Source: Hyphomicrobiaceae bacterium
Lineage (GTDB): Bacteria > Pseudomonadota > Alphaproteobacteria > Rhizobiales > Hyphomicrobiaceae
Length of the DNA: 14,870 nt
Direction of reading: 5' to 3'
NCBI GenBank assembly: GCA_017353825.1
Contig: JAFMSC010000047.1
Location: 1-14,870 of the forward strand
Each line of letters begins with the position of its first letter. Position 1 is the stretch's first letter. A model generated the notes under the pieces. That model was not told the DNA's origin and did no database searches. It saw only the letters and a program-made list of their open reading frames with translations. Positions 1-6,983 of this stretch are shown here, in pieces. The translations under genes were made by a program, and so were the position numbers.

Positions 1-1065
1 GCGCGCCGACCACGCGGCTTTGATCTCCACCTTCTCGCGGGCGAAGTCCACGGCGTTCTCGACGAGGTTGCCCAGTCCGTAGATGACGCCCGGCAGGCGC
101 TGGCCCACGGGCTCGGCGGCGGCGGCAGGGTCGCTCCCCTCCTCGGGTGCGGCGCTGATGACGATCCTGGTGTTGAAGCCGCGGTAGGGCGCAGCGGCCT
201 CCTCGATCAGTTCGCGGACGCTAACGCGCGCCAGCAGCGGATCGGGCTGCTGGGTGCCGCGCGTCAACTTGCGCAGGATCTCGCGGCAGCGTTCAGCCTG
301 GTCCTGCAGCAGCGCCAGATCCTCGCCGAAATTCTCCTCCGAAACCTTGCTGCGCGCCAGCTCCTTAGCCACCACAGCGATGGTCGAAAGCGGCGTTCCC
401 AATTCGTGCGCGGCCGCGGCGGCGAGGCCGTCGAGCGCGTGCAGCTGCTGTTCCCTGGCGAGCACCATCTCGGTCGCGGAAAGGGCTTCCGCCATCTGAC
501 GCGACTCCTTGGCCAGCCGCCACGCGTAGAGCGCAAGGAACAGCATGCCAGCGAGCACGGACGCGAGTTCCCCCACCTTATAGAGCATCGGCAGCGCGAA
601 GCTGCCCGGCACGTGCCACGGCAGCGTGCGGTGGAAGAACACAAGGAGCGTGGTCGCTGCTGCCGCCATCACGCCCAGGGCGATGGTGTTGCGCGGCGGC
701 TGCGTCGCGGCCGAGACCGTCACCGGGGCGACGATCAGGAACACGAACGGGTTCTCGATGCCGCCGGTGAGATAGAGGAGGGCGGCGAGCTGCACGATGT
801 CGTAGGCGAGCAGGATGGTTGCGAAGGTGCTGCTGAGCCGCGTACGCATGGGATAGCGCATGCGCAGGAAGACGTTGAGCCATGCGCTTAGCGCGATCAA
901 CGCCAGGCAGATGCCGATGTCGAACTGGAACCCGAGGACAAAGCGGACGAAGGAGACCGTGGCGAGCTGCCCGGCCACGCCGAACCAGCGCAGCCGCACG
1001 GCCGTTTGCAGGCGCAGACGGCTCTCGCCGCCTTCCTTGCCAGTCCGTTCGAGCTGCAGCTGCAT
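1..1065 (-). CDS. regB: RegB/ActS/PrrB-family redox sensor histidine kinase (3' end outside window)
   Basis: Membrane sensor kinase that in relatives phosphorylates a RegA/ActR/PrrA regulator in response to respiratory redox state. I read the frame from the reverse complement: 355 residues are present and the C-terminal part of the ATPase domain is cut off. The N-terminal half holds several hydrophobic segments. It includes the family's GGIENPF quinone-site heptapeptide at residues 101-107. The H-box AHELGTPLSTI carries the phospho-acceptor His220. Cys260 lies exactly 40 residues later in QAERCREIL, the position of the redox-active cysteine in RegB. The N-box LVENAVDF (Asn337) follows just before the edge. 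ATG at 1065 is the only start before an in-frame TGA 27 nt upstream, though no clear ribosome binding site precedes it. It diverges from the ABC/SCO-like cassette. The partner regulator gene is not in the window. Confidence 0.93.
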   Translation of the reverse strand, partial: MQLQLERTGKEGGESRLRLQTAVRLRWFGVAGQLATVSFVRFVLGFQFDIGICLALIALSAWLNVFLRMRYPMRTRLSSTFATILLAYDIVQLAALLYLTGGIENPFVFLIVAPVTVSAATQPPRNTIALGVMAAAATTLLVFFHRTLPWHVPGSFALPMLYKVGELASVLAGMLFLALYAWRLAKESRQMAEALSATEMVLAREQQLHALDGLAAAAAHELGTPLSTIAVVAKELARSKVSEENFGEDLALLQDQAERCREILRKLTRGTQQPDPLLARVSVRELIEEAAAPYRGFNTRIVISAAPEEGSDPAAAAEPVGQRLPGVIYGLGNLVENAVDFAREKVEIKAAWSAR

Positions 1066-1225
1066 GTCGGGAACCCGTGCGCGTTGAACTCAAAGCTTTC
1101 GAGCGTGCCCGCAAAGCGGCACCTTGTCCGCCGCCGGCACCTCGTCCATAGGCAAGCGGGCGCGGCCGGATCCGGCGGGTGCTGGTCGCGCTATCCCCTG
1201 CGTGCGCCGGGACCGAGGTCGCGAC

Positions 1226-1231
1226 TACAAT
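1226..1231 (+). promoter_or_regulatory. Candidate -10 box immediately before the ABC ATPase gene
   Basis: TACAAT lies in an isolated AT-rich stretch ten bases before the ATG at 1241, within otherwise GC-rich sequence. No good -35 hexamer is visible 16-18 bp upstream. If used, transcription would start at or within a few bases of the start codon, giving a leaderless or nearly leaderless mRNA. That fits the lack of a Shine-Dalgarno sequence here. This is inference from a weak motif. Confidence 0.3.
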
Positions 1232-1240
1232 ATATAAGAT

Positions 1241-2032
1241 ATGCAGAAGTCTACGCCCCAGGAAGATGGCCTTGCCGTGCCGGTGCCCGCCCCGGTCCAG
1301 GTGCGGGCTTTGCGCAAGGTTTACGGCGAAATCATCGCCGTGGATGCCATCGACTTCACCCTTCATCCGGCCACTGTCACGGCGCTCCTCGGCGGCAACG
1401 GTGCCGGCAAGACCACCACCATCGCCATGCTGATGGGCCTCGTCACGCCCACCTCGGGCGAGGCCAGGGTGTTCGGCGCCGACATGGCACACGAGCGCTA
1501 CAAGGTGCTGCATCGCATGAACTACGAGAGCGCCTACGTCGACGTGCCGATGCGGCTCACGGTGCGCCAGAACCTCGACGTGTTCGGCCGGCTTTACGGC
1601 GTGCGCGCTCTAGCCGCCCGCATCCGCGAGATCGCCGGCCAGCTGAAGCTCGCCGACCTCTTGGACCGGCCTTACGGCAAGCTCTCGGCCGGCCAGAAGA
1701 CGCGCGTGAGCCTCGCCAAGGCGCTCATCAACGAGCCCGAGCTGCTGCTGCTCGACGAGCCGACGGCCTCGCTCGACCCCGACACCGCCGACTGGGTGCG
1801 CACGCGGCTCGAGGACTACTGCCGCTCGCGCGCGGCCACGGTGGTGCTCGCCTCGCACAACATGGCGGAGGTGGAGCGCCTCGCCGACCGCGTCATCATG
1901 ATGGAGAGGGGCCGCATCCTCGCCGACGCCACGCCGCACGAGCTGGTGGTCCGCTTCGGGCGAGCCAACCTGGAGGAGACGTTCCTAGCAATCGCCCGTC
2001 GCGGGGCCGAGGAGGCGGAGATGCGCCCATGA
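1241..2032 (+). CDS. ABC transporter ATP-binding protein
   Basis: Cytoplasmic nucleotide-binding subunit of an ABC-2-type (exporter-like) transporter, 263 residues. Walker A is GGNGAGKT (residues 51-58, the first Pro of the usual GPNGAGKT being Gly). The signature is LSAGQ (148-152) instead of LSGGQ. Walker B is LLLLDEP (168-174) and the switch His is 206. The Q-loop region reads MNYESAYVDVP and has no Gln, so the usual Q-loop residue is replaced. The translocated substrate cannot be told. ATG 1241 is chosen although no ribosome binding site is seen; an AT-rich stretch directly precedes it. The stop overlaps the permease start (ATGA), so the two are translationally coupled. Divergent from the RegB-like kinase and followed by the SCO-like gene, which suggests, but does not show, a link to respiratory or redox functions. 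Confidence 0.93.
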   Translation: MQKSTPQEDGLAVPVPAPVQVRALRKVYGEIIAVDAIDFTLHPATVTALLGGNGAGKTTTIAMLMGLVTPTSGEARVFGADMAHERYKVLHRMNYESAYVDVPMRLTVRQNLDVFGRLYGVRALAARIREIAGQLKLADLLDRPYGKLSAGQKTRVSLAKALINEPELLLLDEPTASLDPDTADWVRTRLEDYCRSRAATVVLASHNMAEVERLADRVIMMERGRILADATPHELVVRFGRANLEETFLAIARRGAEEAEMRP

Positions 2033-2868
2033 TGATCGCGACAAGCGGGCGTCTGCGCGAGCAGCGGGGACTGGCCGCCTCGGCACGGCGCGTGGGGGGC
2101 ATGATGCTGCGCCATTGGTATGTCCTCCGATCGTCGTGGCCGCGTGCGGCGGAGCTGATTTATTGGCCGCTGGTGCAGATGCTCACCTGGGGCTTCCTGC
2201 AGACCTACCTCTCCCAGGCAACGAGCCTTGCGGCGCGTGCCGCAGGCCTGTTCATCGGCGCGGTGCTGCTCTGGGACATCCTGGTCAGAGGCCAGCTCGG
2301 CTTCTCCATCGCCTTTCTCGAGGAGGTCTGGTCGCACAATCTCGGCCACCTGCTGATGAGCCCTTTGCGCCCAGCCGAGCTGATTAGCGCGCTCATCGTG
2401 GTCAGTCTCGCCAAGCTGGCGGTGGCCATGGTACCCGTGGCGTTCATGGCCTATTGGTTCTTCGGGTTCAACATACTGAGCCTTGGCGTGGCGTTCGCCG
2501 CCCTGTTCGCCAACCTCATCGTGATGAGCTGGGCGCTGGGGCTCGTATCCGCCGGCGTGGTCGTGCGCTGGGGGCTGGGGGCCGAGAATTTCGCCTGGCT
2601 CGTCGCCTTCGTGCTCCTGCCCTTGTGCTGTGTGTACTACCCCGTGACGACGTTGCCTGGCTGGCTGCAGCCTGTTGCGCTAGCGCTACCGCCCACCTAC
2701 GTGTTCGAAGGTCTGAGGGCGCTCGTCGTGCACCACACGTTCGAAGCGGGCTACATGGTGAAGGCGCTCATGCTCAACCTCGTCTACTTTGCCCTCGGCG
2801 CTTGCGCATTTGCCGTCTTCCTGCGCCAGGCGCGCGCCAGCGGTTCGCTGGTCCAGATGGGCGAATAG
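2029..2868 (+). CDS. ABC-2 type transporter permease
   Basis: Integral membrane subunit, 279 residues, partner of the preceding ATPase. After a basic N-terminus (about residues 1-35) there are about six hydrophobic segments. Features of ABC-2 permeases visible here are the early RAAELIYWPLVQMLTWGF segment, the SHNLGHLLMSPLRPAEL coupling-helix region and the conserved late segment with YYPVTTLPGWLQ and LPPTYVFEGLRAL. These resemble the YadH/NodJ-like group (COG0842 type) in general form. The start ATG at 2029 overlaps the ATPase stop; a second ATG at 2032 is also possible. It ends 60 bp before the SCO-like gene. The substrate is unknown. Confidence 0.9.
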   Translation: MMIATSGRLREQRGLAASARRVGGMMLRHWYVLRSSWPRAAELIYWPLVQMLTWGFLQTYLSQATSLAARAAGLFIGAVLLWDILVRGQLGFSIAFLEEVWSHNLGHLLMSPLRPAELISALIVVSLAKLAVAMVPVAFMAYWFFGFNILSLGVAFAALFANLIVMSWALGLVSAGVVVRWGLGAENFAWLVAFVLLPLCCVYYPVTTLPGWLQPVALALPPTYVFEGLRALVVHHTFEAGYMVKALMLNLVYFALGACAFAVFLRQARASGSLVQMGE

Positions 2869-2919
2869 GTCTTGCGATGTTGGGTGCGCGCGGCTTGCGC
2901 GGGGGCTTTGCCCCGACCT

Positions 2920-2923
2920 AGGA
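2920..2923 (+). promoter_or_regulatory. Ribosome binding site deciding the SCO-like start
   Basis: AGGA lies five bases before ATG 2929. This favours that ATG over the in-frame TTG at 2872, which would add 19 residues, including two cysteines, with no resemblance to SCO proteins. Confidence 0.6.
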
Positions 2924-2928
2924 TAAGC

Positions 2929-3543
2929 ATGACCTTCGCGCACGTCAGGCTTGGCGTATTGGCTCTCGCGGGACTCGCCGTGGGCGCAGTGACGGCGGTT
3001 GCGATCCTACCGCAAGCGCGCGAGCGGCTGTTGCCCGGCCGGAGCATCCAAACCTGGGGTGAGGCGCGCGTCGGCGGCCCCTTCTCGCTCATCGACCACA
3101 CCGGCCGGCGCGTGACCGCTGCGGACTTCAAGGGCCGCATCATGCTGGTGCTGTTCGGCGCCTCTAGCTCTCCCGACCTTACGCCGTCGGCCCTGCAGGT
3201 GCTGGCGGCGGCGCTCGATAGACTAGGCCCGCGCGCGGACCGCTTCGTGCCCATCCTCATCACCGTCGATCCCGAGCGCGACACGCCGCAGCGGCTCAAG
3301 GCCTACGTGCAGGGCTTCCATCCACGGCTCGTGGGGCTGACGGGCACGCCAGCGGAGATCGCCGCTGTCACCAGGGCCTATCACGTCGGCGGCCAGGGCG
3401 AGGAGCCCAGAGCCCCGACCGGCACGCTCCTCGACCAGCCCCCGCTCGTCTACGTCATGGACGCCGATGGCCGCTACCTCGTGCACCTCAACCCCGCCGC
3501 CGGCGCCGATGCCATCGCCGCAAGCCTCGCCAAGCTCGGCTAA
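2929..3543 (+). CDS. SCO1/SenC-like protein lacking copper and redox residues
   Basis: A 204-residue membrane-anchored thioredoxin-fold protein of the SCO family. Normal members deliver copper to the CuA site of cytochrome oxidase or act as thiol reductants. One N-terminal hydrophobic segment (about residues 6-28) is followed by the SCO fold: GGPFSLIDHTGRRVTAADFKGR (50-70, split by a predicted turn), LVLFGASSSPDLTP (73-86), ITVDPERDTP, and LVYVMDADG near the end. In canonical SCO the second block reads FGYTxCPDxCP. Here both cysteines are replaced (Ser81, Thr85), and the distal copper ligand in VDHS is Gln170 (LLDQPP). The protein as started here contains no cysteine, so copper binding or thiol chemistry by the known mechanism is not expected. 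It follows the ABC permease by 60 bp, probably in the same operon. Confidence 0.88.
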   Translation: MTFAHVRLGVLALAGLAVGAVTAVAILPQARERLLPGRSIQTWGEARVGGPFSLIDHTGRRVTAADFKGRIMLVLFGASSSPDLTPSALQVLAAALDRLGPRADRFVPILITVDPERDTPQRLKAYVQGFHPRLVGLTGTPAEIAAVTRAYHVGGQGEEPRAPTGTLLDQPPLVYVMDADGRYLVHLNPAAGADAIAASLAKLG

Positions 3544-3738
3544 GCTGTCTTTCCCATCAAGGAGATGCGTGGCCGCTCCAACGGACGTCGGGCGTCAGCA
3601 GTCGGGAGACCTCGGGGCCCACCGCCGACACCCGCGGCCACCGCTGTTGCAGACCAGCCCTGCAGCGCCCAGCCCCGGCGGCTCCCCTGTTGACTCAGCA
3701 TGGCAATCAAGGTGGCATCGGGTCAGGGAAGCCGAGAT

Positions 3739-3744
3739 GGGGGA
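3739..3744 (+). promoter_or_regulatory. Ribosome binding site for GTG-started phaZ
   Basis: GGGGGA ends six bases before GTG 3751. An in-frame TGA lies only six bases upstream of the GTG, so no earlier start is possible. The ATGs at 3737 and 3744 are out of frame. Confidence 0.55.
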
Positions 3745-3750
3745 TGACAC

Positions 3751-5094
3751 GTGCTCTACGATTGGTATGAGCTGACACGCGCCGCGCTGCGCCCGGCTCG
3801 CATGGCCGCGCAGTCGTGCCGGTTCTTCTTCAATCCATTCAATCCTTGGACACACACACCCCTGGGACGTAACGCGCTGGCTGCGTGCGAGGTGTTCGAG
3901 CGCGCCACGCGGCGCTACCGAAAGCCGGCTTTCCGCATCACACACACGCTCGTCGATCGCGCACCGGTCCGCGTGAGCGAAGAGGTGGTGTGGCAGCATC
4001 CCTTCTGCCGGCTTACCCACTTCAAGCGCGAAATCGATCCGCGGCGCGCCGCCGGCGACCCGCGGCTCTTGCTGGTCGCGCCCATGTCGGGACACTTTGC
4101 GACGCTGCTGCGCGGCACGGTGGAGACCTTCCTCCCTGACCATGAGGTGTACATCACCGACTGGGAGGACGCGCGCGAGGTGCCGCTATCAGAGGGGGGG
4201 TTCGATCTCGACGACTACGTTGGGGCGATGATTGAGATCTTCCGCCAGCTGACCGGCGACGTGCACGTCTTCGCCGTGTGCCAGCCCTCTGTGCCGGTGC
4301 TGGCGGCCACGGCCATCATGGAGGCGGACGGCGACCCCAACGTGCCCCTGTCGCTCGTGCTGGCGGGCGGACCCATTGATACGCGCATCAGCCCGACGGT
4401 GGTCAACACGCTGGCCGAGAAGCGCGGCACCGACTGGTTTCGGCGCAACGTCATCACCCGGGTGCCCTGGGACCGGCCAGGCCGAGGGCGGAACGTTTAT
4501 CCGGGCTTCCTGCAGCTGTCAGGCTTCATGACCATGAACCTCGACCGGCACATGCAGGCACACAAGGACATGTTCCTCAATCTCGTCCGCGGCGATGGCG
4601 ACTCGGCCGAGAAGCACCGCGCCTTCTACGACGAGTATCTGGCGGTGATGGACCTGACCGCGGAGTTCTATCTGCAGACCGTGGATACCGTGTTCGTGCG
4701 CCACCACATGCCGCGAGGAGACATGACCTGGCGCGGGCGCCCGGTGGAGTTGGGAGCCATCCGCCGCCCGGCCCTGATGACGGTGGAGGGCGAGAAGGAC
4801 GACATCACCGGCACCGGCCAGTGCCGTGCCGCGCTTGGACTGTGCACAGGCATTGCCCCCGAGCGCAAGCTGCATTTCGAGTGCCCGCGTGTGGGACACT
4901 ACGGCATCTTCAACGGCGCGCGGTTCCGTTCCGAGATCGCCCCGCGCATGGCCAAGTTTATCCGCGCACACGATCCGTGTGCCGCGACGGACCTGTCCAT
5001 CGCGCAGCTGGAACACATGGCGAGGATGCCCGAGCGCGGGCGCCGCCCCCACGATCTTGAGGCCCTCGCGTTCAGCTTTCCCCGCCATGCCTGA
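3751..5094 (+). CDS. phaZ: Intracellular poly(3-hydroxybutyrate) depolymerase
   Basis: Cytoplasmic alpha/beta-hydrolase that breaks down stored PHB granules, 447 residues, a usual length for the PhaZ1/DepA family. The GTG start gives MLYDWYELTRAALRP, which matches the typical family N-terminus. The nucleophile is Cys177 in VCQPSVP, the cysteine form of the lipase box seen in Ralstonia PhaZ1. The likely acid is Asp350 (or Asp351) in EGEKDDIT, and the base is His383 in GHYGIFNG. The spacing matches the known Cys-Asp-His triad closely. The C-terminal PHB-depolymerase domain is complete. No signal peptide is seen. It stands alone: no phaC, phaA, phaB or phasin gene lies nearby. The flanking gaps (207 and 225 bp) suggest its own promoter. 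PHB use as a carbon reserve is inferred for the host. Confidence 0.95.
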   Translation: MLYDWYELTRAALRPARMAAQSCRFFFNPFNPWTHTPLGRNALAACEVFERATRRYRKPAFRITHTLVDRAPVRVSEEVVWQHPFCRLTHFKREIDPRRAAGDPRLLLVAPMSGHFATLLRGTVETFLPDHEVYITDWEDAREVPLSEGGFDLDDYVGAMIEIFRQLTGDVHVFAVCQPSVPVLAATAIMEADGDPNVPLSLVLAGGPIDTRISPTVVNTLAEKRGTDWFRRNVITRVPWDRPGRGRNVYPGFLQLSGFMTMNLDRHMQAHKDMFLNLVRGDGDSAEKHRAFYDEYLAVMDLTAEFYLQTVDTVFVRHHMPRGDMTWRGRPVELGAIRRPALMTVEGEKDDITGTGQCRAALGLCTGIAPERKLHFECPRVGHYGIFNGARFRSEIAPRMAKFIRAHDPCAATDLSIAQLEHMARMPERGRRPHDLEALAFSFPRHA

Positions 5095-5182
5095 CTTGAG
5101 GCCTGACTTTTCCATAGGCTCGCGCAATTGCTCTGCCATGTCGCGATCGCGCCACATGGGCGTCATCTCTATTGAGCAAGGC

Positions 5183-5210
5183 TTGAACGATGCTGACTGT
5201 CTTGTACAAA
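5183..5210 (+). promoter_or_regulatory. Candidate sigma-70-type promoter upstream of the YgjP-like gene
   Basis: TTGAAC (5183-5188) and TACAAA (5205-5210) are separated by 16 bp, about 110 bp before the ATG at 5320. The two hexamers match the bacterial housekeeping consensus only partly, and support comes from spacing and the locally lower GC alone. Confidence 0.28.
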
Positions 5211-5319
5211 GTTTGCTAGCGGCAGATGCGGGTCATGCGCGGGCGCGGCGCGCGAGTTTGTGACGGATGCGGGCGTCACCTTTCATTGAGGTGGGCCCGC
5301 AGGAGGGCAAGAGAAGCCG

Positions 5320-6075
5320 ATGGGCAGAAGGCGGAGTAGCTCCTCCAAGAGCAAGCTTGAGCTGGAAGCGCTCGGCGCGCCAATCGAGGTGCGCCGCCAT
5401 CCCGCCGCACGCCGGCTGACGCTCCGCGTGAGCAAGACTAAGCGGGCGGTCATCGTTACGGTGCCGGCGCAGTGCCGAATGGAGGAAGCCGGGAAGTTCG
5501 TGCAGAGCAACCTCGACTGGGTGCGCGAGCGTCTATGCTCCGTCCCCGAACCGGTCCCCTTTGCCGACGGCGCCCGCATCCCCCTGCGCGGGCGCCTACA
5601 CTGCCTGTGCTTCTCTGGGATCACGCGGGCGAGGCCCGTGGTCGAGCTGGCGACCCCTGGAGGCACCCAGGGGGGTGCCATGCCCCGGCTGCTGGTATCG
5701 GGCCGCGTGGAGCATGCCTCGCGTCGGCTGAAGGATTGGCTCATGGAGCAGGCGCGCGCCGACCTCGATACCTGCGTCACGCGCCACAGCGCCACGCTCG
5801 GCGTGAAGGCACGTAGCATCAGCGTGCGCGATCAGACCAGCCGTTGGGGGTCCTGCACCGCGGGCGGGCTGTTGTCGTTTTCCTGGCGTCTGATCCTGGC
5901 GCCCGGCCACGTGCTCGAGTACGTGGCCGCGCACGAGGTGGCGCACCTATTGGAGATGAACCACGGTCCGCGCTTCTGGAAGCACGTGGCACGCTTGATG
6001 CCGCGGCTGGAAGAGGCCAAGCGCTGGCTGCGCAGCCACGGCGCGGACCTGCACAGGTACGGGGAGAAGCCCTGA
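5320..6075 (+). CDS. YgjP-like metallopeptidase-fold protein (M48/SprT-like, DUF45 family)
   Basis: A 251-residue protein of the YgjP family, often annotated as a metal-dependent hydrolase; the physiological substrate is unknown. It has the zinc-binding HEVAH motif (residues 205-209) with a downstream His215 in EMNHGPRFW, and the family block SRWGSC (174-179) followed by LSFSWRLILAP. The N-terminal half starts with an Ser/Lys/Arg-rich stretch and then the beta-rich IEVRRHPAARRLTLRV block typical of the family. No signal peptide or membrane segment is visible, so it is probably cytoplasmic. AGGAGG at 5301-5306 and GAGAAG at 5311-5316 precede the ATG; either could serve as ribosome binding site. 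It converges on the small exported-protein gene, with 102 bp between the stops. Confidence 0.9.
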   Translation: MGRRRSSSSKSKLELEALGAPIEVRRHPAARRLTLRVSKTKRAVIVTVPAQCRMEEAGKFVQSNLDWVRERLCSVPEPVPFADGARIPLRGRLHCLCFSGITRARPVVELATPGGTQGGAMPRLLVSGRVEHASRRLKDWLMEQARADLDTCVTRHSATLGVKARSISVRDQTSRWGSCTAGGLLSFSWRLILAPGHVLEYVAAHEVAHLLEMNHGPRFWKHVARLMPRLEEAKRWLRSHGADLHRYGEKP

Positions 6076-6177
6076 ACATTTCCAGGGATTGGCCATTGCA
6101 TTGGGGACGCACGCTGCGACCCGCGTCCGAGAACCGAGCCCGAGAACGGGGCCCGAGCACCCTTTTCAACCTAGACC

Positions 6178-6657
6178 CTACTCCAGGGCGGCCTGGATCT
6201 TATCGTAGTACTTCTTCACAAGCTCGACGTTCTCGGGGAACTGGATGGGCTCGGCCGTCTTGAGGGAATGATTGAGATCCTGAAGCAGCTTCTCTCTCTC
6301 GTCCACGGATAAGGACGTGTCGGCCGTCACCTCGTCGATGCGACGCTTGATGGCCACCGGCGGTTCGACGAAGGCGTGCGTCAGCGGATCGATGCTGCCC
6401 ATCAGGAGCACGATGTTTGCTTCCACGTCGTCGATCTCGTCGAGGCTGGCGAAGCCGTGCTCCTTGGCAATCGCTTCGGCCTCCGTTTCGACTTGAGCCG
6501 AGGCCATCTTCTTCTGCGCCGCGATGAAGGCCACGATCTGCTTCTCGGTCAGCTTCATCTGCTTGGTGGCGACCTGCGCGCCAGCCGGAACGGCGAAGGC
6601 ATAAAGCGCGGCAAGGGCTGCCATCATCGGCCCGTAGACACGAAATCTCTCGCGCAT
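6178..6657 (-). CDS. Small exported protein of unknown function
   Basis: I do not recognise a named domain. The 159-residue product begins with a clear signal peptide: basic MRERFR, a hydrophobic core around residues 10-23, and a probable cleavage after AGA at 27/28. The mature part has no cysteine and is rich in Lys, Glu, Ala and Asp, with a helical look. Notable stretches are KLTEKQIVAFIAAQKKM, EHGFASLDEIDDVEANI and IQFPENVELVKKYYDKI. Proteins of this general form are familiar as unnamed periplasmic proteins in Hyphomicrobiales, but that is recollection, not a search. GAGGTGAG a few bases before the ATG is a plausible ribosome binding site. It is a monocistronic leftward gene between two rightward ones. 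A later start at Met11 or Met12 would weaken the signal peptide. Confidence 0.82.
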   Translation of the reverse strand: MRERFRVYGPMMAALAALYAFAVPAGAQVATKQMKLTEKQIVAFIAAQKKMASAQVETEAEAIAKEHGFASLDEIDDVEANIVLLMGSIDPLTHAFVEPPVAIKRRIDEVTADTSLSVDEREKLLQDLNHSLKTAEPIQFPENVELVKKYYDKIQAALE

Positions 6658-6738
6658 CAGCTCACCTCATCTCATCTCCCGTGCCAGGCACCGCCCTCCT
6701 GCGCAGGCCCCTCAACGCTGCAGCTCGGCGATGGCCGG

Positions 6739-6760
6739 ACCATGGCAACACCATGGCAAC
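6739..6760. repeat. 11-bp tandem duplication
   Basis: ACCATGGCAAC occurs twice head to tail with no spacer. Each copy contains the palindrome CCATGG. It lies about 80-100 bp upstream of the exported-protein gene on the opposite strand, so it could be an operator or chance slippage. Confidence 0.75.
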
Positions 6761-6983
6761 CACGCCGGGTCGCAGGCCACTTCACGCAGTGTTGTGTCAG
6801 CCGCCTCGCCTCCGACTTGGCAACTGAGATGCGAGTCGCTCTCGCGAGGGTGCGCCTCTCACACGCCTCCTTGTCGCGATGGCACTCAAGCGCCCAGGAT
6901 CGATGAGGGCGAGGGTCGGTCTCCCCGTCACGCCTTCGCCAAGGTCCTTCTCCCACCTCTTTGCGGCCGCGCTTTCTGATGGC

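Noticed and set aside
578..1513. A 311-residue minus-strand open frame overlapping the sensor kinase
   Set aside because: It is out of frame with the RegB reading frame that carries the quinone motif, H-box and N-box, and has no recognisable domain.
1006..2868. A 620-residue open frame spanning the ABC ATPase and permease genes
   Set aside because: Only its 3' part (from 2029) is the real permease. The upstream part is an Arg/Ala-rich shadow of the ATPase frame, which has all ABC motifs in another frame.
3564..3692. A 42-codon frame after AAGGAG between the SCO-like gene and phaZ
   Set aside because: The AAGGAG abuts the ATG with no spacer, and the product is low-complexity Pro/Arg/Ala.
3690..3718. 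TTGACT and TGGCAT at 17-bp spacing upstream of phaZ as a promoter
   Set aside because: The -35 is good but the -10 matches only three of six consensus bases, which is not enough to call in this composition.
5277..5293. Small hairpin CACCT/AGGTG before the YgjP-like gene as a translational switch
   Set aside because: A 5-bp stem is too short to stand out, and it ends before the ribosome binding site.
6121..6160. Near-repeats of CCGAGAAC between the YgjP-like gene and the exported-protein gene as a bidirectional terminator
   Set aside because: They are direct, not inverted, and no T-run follows, so there is no intrinsic terminator.
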